From Methanosarcinales archaeon (GTDB lineage Archaea > Halobacteriota > Syntropharchaeia > Alkanophagales > Methanospirareceae): a stretch of DNA of 5,089 nucleotides. Below, one piece after another: positions 1 through 5,089 of the stretch. The notes beneath the pieces are model-generated. The model searched no databases. It was not told the DNA's origin and saw only the letters and a list, made by a program, of their open reading frames with translations. The stretch is from positions 1-5,089 of the forward strand of contig JAODGF010000117.1 of the NCBI GenBank assembly GCA_025464645.1. Direction: 5' to 3'. Each line of letters starts with the position of its first letter. Position 1 is the first letter of the stretch. Made by a program: the position numbers and the translations under genes.

Positions 1-837
1 CAATTGAAGTTCTGCACCTTCAATAGCGCCTTTATAGTACATCATGATCGTTTCCGCAAGTTCCCTATTAGATAACACATCCAAATTTATTCCAATAGGG
101 GATATATATTCAGAATCCTCACGCATATCCAATCTACGTGAATAAATTTTCGGAAAAACAAATCTCTTTATCCATCCAACATGTCCCAATGTCCCATTTC
201 TTTTAAAGTAATTAACATAGTCTAAATAATCGCCATTGGCATCTATTATTACCATAGGAAAAGGAACGTGAGTGGTTTCGTCAAACGGTACATCAGCCAA
301 TTTTTCAATCAATGCGCCAGTATCAAAAGACTTTCCGCTTCCGGTTGTACCAAATACAGCCATGTGCATTGGAATATTTTCAACATTTAACGGCACAGGT
401 GCATTCTTGTATCCTGCTAATGAAGCATACCAAACGTGTTTTGGATCGCCTCTTGATACTCCAAAAATATCCATGCCGTGCTTCATCGGGTCGATTTTTT
501 CTACAAAATCACCAGGATAAGGAGGATAATTAACTTCTCTTGGAGGAATCTCGATGAGCAGTTCTAATTCGCATACTTCGTACTGCCTTGCGACATCTTC
601 AGGTATTGGTAACCCTTTTCTTCTAGCCTCACTCCATGGATCGCCTTCAGTATAAAAAGCATTATACGGTATTATTTTAGAGACTCGGGCAAGAATTGGC
701 TTTCTGTCTCTTGGTTTAACCAAGAGTAGCATCCCTTCGTGAACTCCTCCTCTTTCCGCTCCCTCAAGCATTTGGCAAGATGCCTCTCCTGTAGTTGCAC
801 CGCTCAGAATGATTCCAATATTTTCCCTTTCTTCCAT
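1..837 (-). CDS. herA: HerA-type DNA helicase/translocase, N-terminal part (runs off the left edge)
   Basis: This reading frame is open from the ATG at 837 to base 1 (279 residues) and continues past the window. HerA is a hexameric ATP-driven DNA translocase of the FtsK/HerA class that works with the NurA nuclease in resecting DNA ends. Residues about 1-130 look like the N-terminal HAS-barrel region, with GDPWSEARRKGLPIP near residue 67. The Walker A loop GTTGSGKS is at 163-170. The motif IIDANGDY at 197-204 matches the HerA family's D-x-x-G-E-Y segment after Walker A, with Asn and Asp at two usually variable places. The Walker B motif and arginine finger lie outside the window. The start is fixed by a strong Shine-Dalgarno overlapping the end of nurA, five bases upstream. 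The Walker A position, about 160 residues in, is normal for archaeal HerA (about 500-600 aa), so the N-terminus looks intact. Confidence 0.93.
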   Translation of the reverse strand, partial: MEERENIGIILSGATTGEASCQMLEGAERGGVHEGMLLLVKPRDRKPILARVSKIIPYNAFYTEGDPWSEARRKGLPIPEDVARQYEVCELELLIEIPPREVNYPPYPGDFVEKIDPMKHGMDIFGVSRGDPKHVWYASLAGYKNAPVPLNVENIPMHMAVFGTTGSGKSFDTGALIEKLADVPFDETTHVPFPMVIIDANGDYLDYVNYFKRNGTLGHVGWIKRFVFPKIYSRRLDMREDSEYISPIGINLDVLSNRELAETIMMYYKGAIEGAELQL

Positions 838-840
838 TTT

Positions 841-849
841 CCTCACCTC
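841..849 (-). promoter_or_regulatory. Strong ribosome binding site of herA, containing the nurA stop codon
   Basis: On the minus strand the sequence is GAGGTGAGG, followed by AAA and the herA ATG at 837. The GAGGTGA part is an uninterrupted match to the archaeal Shine-Dalgarno (complement of the 16S 3' end). The core GGTGA (847-843) is five bases from the ATG. The TGA of nurA (845-843) is inside it, so a ribosome finishing NurA sits on the herA initiation site. Confidence 0.85.
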
Positions 850-1952
850 AATTGCATCATTGCAAGCTGCTCTGAAGGTTCAACACTTCTGCTTTTTGTT
901 AATATTTCTTCGTATAGCACTTCAGCGGCACCTTCTCTTATCGCACATTTTTCATGCGCTAATTGAACAGGAAGCGGAATATACTGATCTGGATATTGCC
1001 AATCATTAACCGCTTTGATAACCATTTTAATTTTATTATCCACCTCATTATTAATATCTTTTATATCTCTAATAAAAGGGACATCAACCCTCAATATTTT
1101 AGATTGCATATCCTTCTGGAAAAATAAGGCTGCTATGTATATGCCTTCATCACGGTATTTTTCATAAATGGGGCTGTTACTCACATCAATGTATTTTGAA
1201 AATAACGCCCCATTGTAGTTATTAACCCTTCTATAGTTGATGAAAAGGTAAGCAAATAGGTGTTGGTCACTTGGAAAGTTTTTTAGCCATCCTTCTCTTA
1301 CTCCTAACTCCTCAGTAAAATGTTTGATAAAGAATGTATCTCTTGATCTTTTGACACATCCAATTAATGTAGATTTTTCAAGGCATTTCTTGATAGCCTT
1401 GCATCTGTCTTCAACATAATATTTTTCAGTGGAACGAGGAGGGTCAACCACAGGTCCGTCAATAAAAATGATGGTTTCTTTATTCTTTGAGCCCCAATTG
1501 TCAATGGCTTTTGTCTCGCCTACCAGCATTCTCAAAGATGCCTCCGAGCTTACGTTGGGATTCTTTTGTTCTTCTATTTCCTCAACGCCTGCCGAATAAA
1601 CATCAACCACGGGTTGGGATTCAATGCCGTTTTCAAATAAAATTCTTACAATACTATAGAAAGAATACCATTTTCCTCCAACACCACCCACAGGGTAAAA
1701 ACTACCGTCAATTCCAACAGAACATATTTTAAGTGGGTCATAATTGTTAGGTAAGTCATTATCTCTGAAAAATACTTCCGATTGGTTAAGTTGATTGACT
1801 ATTTTTCCAGATAATTTGCCCAATCTTTTGTTGGCTTTTTGAACTTTTTCCCCTTTTCTCTGTGTTTCTTCTACGAGTCTAACTAAAGTTTGAGATTCTG
1901 TTAAGTTGAATTCCATTCGCTTTTTCAATTCACGCCATTCTTCGTATTTCAT
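843..1952 (-). CDS. nurA: NurA 5'-3' nuclease
   Basis: This 369-residue protein fits the NurA family, a Mn-dependent 5'-3' exonuclease and single-strand endonuclease with an RNase H-like fold that docks on the HerA hexamer in DNA end resection. Family-type motifs appear in order. GIDGS at 80-84 carries the first metal-binding Asp (D82). An acidic helix around 137-146 (E137 or E146) is the likely second ligand. IIFIDGP at 161-167 carries D165. IGCVKRSRDT at 197-206 is the conserved Lys segment. The C-terminal YIPLPVQLAH at 324-333 supplies the conserved Tyr and His (Y324, H333). Residues 1-60 are charged and probably helical. Length is within the usual range of about 330-450. The start at 1952 is the first ATG after an in-frame TAG. 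No Shine-Dalgarno precedes it, so the gene may be leaderless. Residue assignments are by motif position, not alignment. Confidence 0.92.
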   Translation of the reverse strand: MKYEEWRELKKRMEFNLTESQTLVRLVEETQRKGEKVQKANKRLGKLSGKIVNQLNQSEVFFRDNDLPNNYDPLKICSVGIDGSFYPVGGVGGKWYSFYSIVRILFENGIESQPVVDVYSAGVEEIEEQKNPNVSSEASLRMLVGETKAIDNWGSKNKETIIFIDGPVVDPPRSTEKYYVEDRCKAIKKCLEKSTLIGCVKRSRDTFFIKHFTEELGVREGWLKNFPSDQHLFAYLFINYRRVNNYNGALFSKYIDVSNSPIYEKYRDEGIYIAALFFQKDMQSKILRVDVPFIRDIKDINNEVDNKIKMVIKAVNDWQYPDQYIPLPVQLAHEKCAIREGAAEVLYEEILTKSRSVEPSEQLAMMQLR

Positions 1953-1970
1953 ACTATTCAGGTGCTTTTT

Positions 1971-1989
1971 GATATTATTTAAATGTTTC
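1971..1989 (-). promoter_or_regulatory. Putative archaeal BRE/TATA promoter of nurA-herA
   Basis: The minus strand reads GAAACA followed by TTTAAATAATAT. GAAACA (1989-1984) resembles a purine-rich BRE and TTTAAATA (1983-1976) a TATA box. The box centre is about 28 bases from the nurA ATG at 1952. Archaeal TATA boxes sit about 26-27 bases before the transcription start, so transcription would begin at or within a base or two of the ATG. This agrees with the missing Shine-Dalgarno. It is inferred from sequence and spacing only. Confidence 0.5.
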
Positions 1990-2013
1990 TATCATCGCAA
2001 GAAAAATATCATC
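1990..2013. repeat. Short direct repeat TATCATC x2 upstream of the nurA promoter
   Basis: TATCATC occurs at 1990-1996 and again at 2007-2013, a period of 17 bases. The first copy abuts the putative BRE of nurA. Between them is an A5 run (T5 on the minus strand, 2006-2002) ten bases past the stop of the upstream gene. The pair could be a regulator site, and the T-run a weak archaeal terminator. In a 63-bp AT-rich gap a 7-bp repeat could also arise by chance. Confidence 0.2.
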
Positions 2014-2015
2014 AC

Positions 2016-2999
2016 TCAAATCTTCATCCCCGCACCAGGTCTCCACACCAGCTCCCTTTCTCTCGTTCTTAGACCACTGTAATCGCCTTCTAAACACTTC
2101 TTCGTCACGTTTATCAAATCTTCAGTACCCGATTGGAGATAATCCCTCGCAGCTTCATAAATAGCCTCCTCACTTTTTGTTATCGCACCGACATATTCCT
2201 CCAATGTTTTTCTATACGTACTCACGAATCCGCTCTTGAACTCCACTTTTCTCCCTGTTATCCTCTTTATTTCTTCCATAACTTCAGAATTCGGTGGTAA
2301 AAACAGCGGCACGCCTAACAATCCATACCATTCGGAATCGCGCTCATAATACTTCCGCAAGAAAGCATTGAGAGCAAATCTTTGCATTCTCCTTGCTAAC
2401 ATCTCCTCTTTCTCCTCGATATAAATAGGCGCTGTGAACTTCAGCGGAACTTTCTTTATTTTCCTCCTCACTGATGGTTCTTTCTTTTCTATTCGCTCCT
2501 TCGTTTTATCCACGAGCTCCGAGAACAAAGCTGAATATTCGGTCTTATGAACATGCGAATGCGTATCTTCATGCACTGGTCTGGTGACCATAAATCGCAA
2601 AACTGTGAAGTTATACGCGCGATACTTGCTTCCCATTATCCACAACACCTTTATCTTTGCCAGCTCATAATTCTCTATCAAAATGTAAGCCGTATCAGAC
2701 CTTATCTCGAACTCTGAAAAATACATCTTCTTTAGATGGTTTTCGACTGTTGTTCGCCCTGCCTTGACCGCTTCATTCAACCTTTCCCCTATCCAGTTTC
2801 TTGCTCCTCTCATCCCAACTGCCTCTTCAAACTCTGGAATAAAACTTTCAATCTCCTTTAGCAGTGCTAAAAAGGAATTAACTGAGATACCATTCGCATA
2901 GTTAATGGAGTAGAATGGTTCTTCGCATGCTTTTTCAAACATCGCCTTTGACTCTTCGGTTAATCTTAACTCCATGATTTTGCATTTTGCATTTTGCAT
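2016..2999 (-). CDS. Unrecognised 319-327 aa protein with a histidine cluster
   Basis: I do not recognise this protein's family. It is charged, soluble-looking and mostly helical in appearance, with no signal peptide or clear membrane segment. Numbering from the ATG at 2999, its most striking feature is HEDTHSHVH at 143-151 (H143, H147, H149, H151), a possible metal-binding cluster. A very basic stretch follows (about 165-187, including RRKIKK). Residues 223-236 hold a hydrophobic WYGLLGVPLFLPP patch. The tail ends RERELVWRPGAGMKI. The start is uncertain: ATG 2999 gives eight residues (MQNAKCKI) encoded by a heptamer repeat, whereas ATG 2975 (MELRLTEE) begins just after the repeat. Neither has a clear Shine-Dalgarno. 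I lean to 2975 biologically, and the coordinates show the longest reading. It lies 7 (or 31) bases after the desulfurase and is probably co-transcribed with it. That proximity does not establish a sulfur-related role. Confidence 0.8.
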   Translation of the reverse strand: MQNAKCKIMELRLTEESKAMFEKACEEPFYSINYANGISVNSFLALLKEIESFIPEFEEAVGMRGARNWIGERLNEAVKAGRTTVENHLKKMYFSEFEIRSDTAYILIENYELAKIKVLWIMGSKYRAYNFTVLRFMVTRPVHEDTHSHVHKTEYSALFSELVDKTKERIEKKEPSVRRKIKKVPLKFTAPIYIEEKEEMLARRMQRFALNAFLRKYYERDSEWYGLLGVPLFLPPNSEVMEEIKRITGRKVEFKSGFVSTYRKTLEEYVGAITKSEEAIYEAARDYLQSGTEDLINVTKKCLEGDYSGLRTRERELVWRPGAGMKI

Positions 3000-3005
3000 T
3001 TTGCA
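2977..3005. repeat. Perfect heptamer tandem repeat, four copies of TTTTGCA
   Basis: TTTTGCA is repeated four times without a mismatch at 2978-3005, and the 7-base period extends one base further to 2977. It fills the gap between the desulfurase stop codon (3009-3007) and the ATG at 2975 of the next gene. Read on the minus strand the unit is TGCAAAA. Because 7 is not a multiple of 3, the ATGs at 2999, 2992 and 2985 fall in three different frames. The 2992 frame ends at a TAA after eight codons, overlapping the start region of the gene. The 2985 frame ends after 16 codons. Confidence 0.95.
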
Positions 3006-3006
3006 A

Positions 3007-4236
3007 TTATCCCTTACCTATCTTCTTAACGACCTCCAAAAAACGCTCTACCTCCGCCTCTGTATTATACAAATACACCGAAGCCCTGACCGTTCCTTCT
3101 GCATCCAAGCCAAGATATTTCATCAATGGTATGCAGCAGTGATGCCCCGACCTCACAATTATACCTGCTTCGCGGTCCAACCTTATTGCAACATCATTGG
3201 AATTCATCCCCTGCACAGTGAAAGAGACCGTTCCTATCCTCCTTCCCAACTCAAAGGCTTCACTGCCATAGCCATAAATTTCGATCTGGTCCATCTCCTG
3301 TAATCCTTCTATGAGCTGCTTGCCCAGTTTCTCCTCCCCTGCTTTTACCTTTTCCATTCCTATCTTCTCTAAATATTCCACCGCTGCACCGAGACCTAAT
3401 GCCCCCGCTATATTTGGCGTGCCACTTTCAAATCTCTCATACGTCCCTGTCAAACTATAATCAACAAACGAAGCATCTTCTACTGCACCTCCTCCAACCG
3501 TAAGTGGTTCAATTTCTTCCATAAGTTCCTCTCTGACCGCTAAGCCACCGGTTCCGGTAGGACCGAGCATTTTATGCCCTGAAAACGCAAGAAAATCACA
3601 GCCTAAATCGTTGACATCCACTGGCATGTGAGGTACTGACTGAGCGGCGTCAACAAGTAAAAGAGTGTTGTTCTCCCTGCACAGTCTCGAGATTTCTCTT
3701 ACCGGAAGCATTACACCAAGCGCATTGGATACGTGCGTTATCGCTACTATTTTCGTCCTTTCATCTATTACTTCTTCGAAATCCGATACTTCGAGCTCGC
3801 ATCTGGTCTTATCCTTGCCTTCAATGGGTTTCACCACTTCCAATTCCACACCAAACTTGTTCTTTGCTCGTATCCAGGGCAAAAGGTTGGAATGGTGTTC
3901 CCATAGACTAAATACGACTTTATCTCCTTTCTTCAGTCCAATTCCAGATGCTACTATATTTATCCCTTCTGTGGTATTCTTAGTGAAAATGATTTCTTGT
4001 GGCTTGGCTCCAATGAATTTTGCTACCTTCCTGTGTGCGTCCTCGTATTTCTGCGATGCTATCTGCGTTAATCTATGCACGCCACGACCTACATTCGCAT
4101 TGTAATTCCTGTAATATTCCTGAACTGCGTTCAAAACAGGCTCTGGCGTCAAACTCGTCGCTGCACTGTCCATGTATATTATCCCGCTATCCAAAATCGG
4201 AAAATCTTTTCTTATCTCTTCGATACTGATGGTCAT
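3007..4236 (-). CDS. sufS: SufS/CsdA-type (group II) cysteine desulfurase
   Basis: This 409-residue PLP enzyme takes sulfur from L-cysteine as an enzyme persulfide, giving alanine, and supplies it for Fe-S cluster assembly or other thiolation. Visible motifs in order are MDSAATSLTPEPV at 22-34, GRGVHR at 50-55, FTKNTTEGIN at 84-93, EHHSN at 113-117 (PLP-stacking His), THVSNALG at 167-174, VDAAQS at 195-200 (D196, Q199 contact PLP), and SGHK at 219-222 with K222 as the Schiff-base lysine. RFESGTPN is at 268-275. RSGHHC at 362-367 makes C367 the persulfide cysteine, and R384 in TVRAS is the substrate carboxylate arginine. GHHC plus the length near 400 point to SufS/CsdA rather than IscS. A second Cys (C368) follows the catalytic one. 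The start MTISIEEIRKDFPIL is typical for the family, and the frame is intact. Selenocysteine lyase activity is possible. Confidence 0.95.
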   Translation of the reverse strand: MTISIEEIRKDFPILDSGIIYMDSAATSLTPEPVLNAVQEYYRNYNANVGRGVHRLTQIASQKYEDAHRKVAKFIGAKPQEIIFTKNTTEGINIVASGIGLKKGDKVVFSLWEHHSNLLPWIRAKNKFGVELEVVKPIEGKDKTRCELEVSDFEEVIDERTKIVAITHVSNALGVMLPVREISRLCRENNTLLLVDAAQSVPHMPVDVNDLGCDFLAFSGHKMLGPTGTGGLAVREELMEEIEPLTVGGGAVEDASFVDYSLTGTYERFESGTPNIAGALGLGAAVEYLEKIGMEKVKAGEEKLGKQLIEGLQEMDQIEIYGYGSEAFELGRRIGTVSFTVQGMNSNDVAIRLDREAGIIVRSGHHCCIPLMKYLGLDAEGTVRASVYLYNTEAEVERFLEVVKKIGKG

Positions 4237-4239
4237 TTA

Positions 4240-4259
4240 GCACTCAAAAATAGAAGTGC
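4240..4259. repeat. Small inverted repeat in the leader of the desulfurase gene
   Basis: GCACT (4240-4244) is matched by AGTGC (4255-4259) around a 10-base AT-rich spacer, ending three bases before the desulfurase ATG. The proximal arm includes the only Shine-Dalgarno-like stretch (GAGTG on the minus strand, 4245-4241). It could be an operator or a weak hairpin affecting translation. Arms of only five bases make chance a serious alternative. Confidence 0.25.
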
Positions 4260-4265
4260 AACAAA

Positions 4266-4275
4266 CCTATAAATC
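4266..4275. promoter_or_regulatory. TATA-like element shared by the divergent desulfurase and marker 8 genes
   Basis: The plus strand reads CCTATAAATC, with TATAAAT at 4268-4274. The minus strand of the same bases reads ATTTATAGG, with TTTATA at 4273-4268. For the plus-strand gene the expected transcription start, about 26 bases on, would leave a leader near 20 bases before the ATG at 4318. For the minus-strand gene it would leave roughly 9 bases before the ATG at 4236. It is the best TATA candidate I see in the 81-bp gap for either direction. One or both assignments may be wrong. Confidence 0.5.
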
Positions 4276-4317
4276 TATTACATACCCAAGTTCTCTTGTG
4301 AGACTCTGTGGTAAAAA

Positions 4318-5089
4318 ATGGAAAAAGACAGACATATCTTTGAAACCATGGGAAAAGCAAGAGTGGTGGTAGAAAACGGTAAAGTAGTTGAGGTAGGGAA
4401 ACCTCTGCTCAAATATTGCCCGTTATGGGCTAAAATACGTGGAATAAAAGAGCTGAACGAAAAAGCGATAAAAAAGAATATAGAATTCAGGATACAAGAT
4501 TTCGGAATGTGTACTGCGGATAGAGAAGTAGAATTAGAGGTCTTTGTGGGGTTTGGCGCTTCTGAGACGTTCATGACCGCACTTCGCCGAGGTTTGCTCG
4601 ATGCCACCGTAACGGTGTGTGAAGGTGCAGGCACTGTAATCACTTCCGACCCGAGATTGGTGCAGGGAATAGGAGCAAGGTTAAGTGGTGTAATTAAGAC
4701 CACACCCGTTGAGGGCATAATAGAAAAAATAAAGGATAAGGGCGGGAAGATACTTGACCCGCCAGGGATAGACCAGGTAGCGGGGTTGCGGTTAGCTCTT
4801 GAGCTGGGATACGAAAGAGTAGGGGTTACCGTGTGCGCACTGGCAGATGCTGAGCGATGTAGAGCTATCAGCAGAGAAGCAGTGATATTCGGTGTGCACC
4901 TCACGGGCATCTCCAGGAAAGAGGCTGAGGCGTTCTGCGAATTCGCAGACCTTATTACTGCCTGTGCTTCGCTGCGCATAAGAGAACTGGCAAAAGGAAA
5001 AGCTCTGTTACAGGCTGGCACCGCAATTCCGATTTTTGCACTCACATCTGCGGGCAAGGAATTGCTTTTAGAACGTGCCAAAGAAGTCG
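4318..5089 (+). CDS. Methanogenesis marker protein 8 (DUF2099), C-terminus beyond the right edge
   Basis: The frame runs from ATG 4318 to the window edge (257 codons plus one base) with no stop. It matches what I know of the methanogenesis marker 8 family: a start of the type HIFETMGKARVVVENG (residues 6-21), then YCPLWAKIRG (33-42), IEFRIQDFGMCT (55-66), CEGAGTVITSDPRLVQGIGAR (101-121), and DPPGIDQVAGL (147-157). The family is confined largely to methanogens and anaerobic methane oxidisers. Its biochemical role is not established to my knowledge. Cysteines at 34, 65, 101, 173, 181, 207 and 216 could include metal or Fe-S ligands, but only those in the conserved motifs (34, 65, 101) are good candidates. 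The start is supported by an in-frame TAA at 4312-4314 and by family-like N-terminal residues. The Shine-Dalgarno is weak (GTGG at 4308-4311). It is transcribed away from the desulfurase. Probably only the last few tens of residues are missing. Confidence 0.88.
   Translation, partial: MEKDRHIFETMGKARVVVENGKVVEVGKPLLKYCPLWAKIRGIKELNEKAIKKNIEFRIQDFGMCTADREVELEVFVGFGASETFMTALRRGLLDATVTVCEGAGTVITSDPRLVQGIGARLSGVIKTTPVEGIIEKIKDKGGKILDPPGIDQVAGLRLALELGYERVGVTVCALADAERCRAISREAVIFGVHLTGISRKEAEAFCEFADLITACASLRIRELAKGKALLQAGTAIPIFALTSAGKELLLERAKEV

Noticed and set aside
272..1009. Four plus-strand open frames opposite herA and the end of nurA
   Set aside because: They mirror the coding of HerA and NurA, have low-complexity translations and no start signals.
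1487..1732. Plus-strand open frame opposite nurA
   Set aside because: It is antisense to the conserved NurA core, including the FIDGP and IDGS regions, and has no features of its own.
2001..2006. Transcription terminator after the unknown gene
   Set aside because: Only a run of five T on the minus strand, without a stem or a longer T tract. It is mentioned within the nearby repeat entry but is too weak to annotate separately.
2977..3005. CRISPR-like array
   Set aside because: The repeat unit is only 7 bases with no spacers between copies, so it is a simple tandem repeat.
2974..3303. Plus-strand open frame of 109 codons beginning beside the heptamer repeat
   Set aside because: It begins with residues encoded by the repeat and then runs antisense to the desulfurase C-terminus including its active-site cysteine. 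No ribosome site is seen.
3665..4272. Three plus-strand open frames opposite the desulfurase
   Set aside because: They overlap a complete, motif-rich cysteine desulfurase, overlap one another in different frames, and show no family features or ribosome sites.
4278..5081. Long minus-strand open frame of 267 codons opposite the marker 8 gene
   Set aside because: Its translation is Ser/Pro/Ala-rich with no recognisable motif, while the plus strand encodes a protein with clear marker 8 family motifs over the same bases. It is an antisense shadow.
1..5089. tRNA, rRNA, transposase, attachment site or replication origin
   Set aside because: The window is almost filled by five coding regions, and the gaps (at most 81 bp) contain no tRNA-like fold, long inverted repeat or integration-site duplication that I could see.

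Overview
The window reads as archaeal chromosomal DNA, most likely from a methanogen or an anaerobic methane oxidiser (ANME type). Two things support this. A nurA-herA pair encodes the archaeal DNA end-resection machinery. The divergent gene at the right edge looks like the methanogenesis marker 8 family (DUF2099), which is known from methanogens and their methane-oxidising relatives. TATA-type promoter elements, a strong GGTGA Shine-Dalgarno and an apparently leaderless gene also fit archaea. The exact lineage is inference; a short heptamer tandem repeat and the presence of a SufS-type desulfurase would be compatible with an ANME-1-like genome but do not prove it.

Layout. Four genes lie on the minus strand and are read from right to left: a SufS-type cysteine desulfurase (4236-3007), an unrecognised 319-327 aa protein with a histidine cluster (2999 or 2975 down to 2016), the NurA nuclease (1952-843), and the N-terminal 279 residues of the HerA helicase/translocase (837 to beyond base 1). 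One gene lies on the plus strand: methanogenesis marker 8 (4318 to beyond 5089). It diverges from the desulfurase across an 81-bp gap whose single TATA-like element can be read on both strands. No stretch over 300 bases lacks a gene; gaps are 5, 63, 1-7 (or 31) and 81 bp.

How the genes relate. NurA and HerA form a physical complex in other archaea and resect DNA ends during double-strand-break repair. Here the nurA stop codon lies inside the herA Shine-Dalgarno, so the two are almost certainly co-translated. NurA itself has no Shine-Dalgarno but has a TATA/BRE-like element about 28 bp ahead of its ATG, so it is probably the leaderless first gene of its own transcript. The desulfurase and the unknown protein are probably a second unit, separated only by a perfect 4-copy heptamer repeat. 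Marker 8 begins a transcript going the other way. The nurA region is clearly more AT-rich than the marker 8 gene.

The least explained parts are the unknown protein and the repeat at its start. The repeat places ATG codons in all three reading frames.
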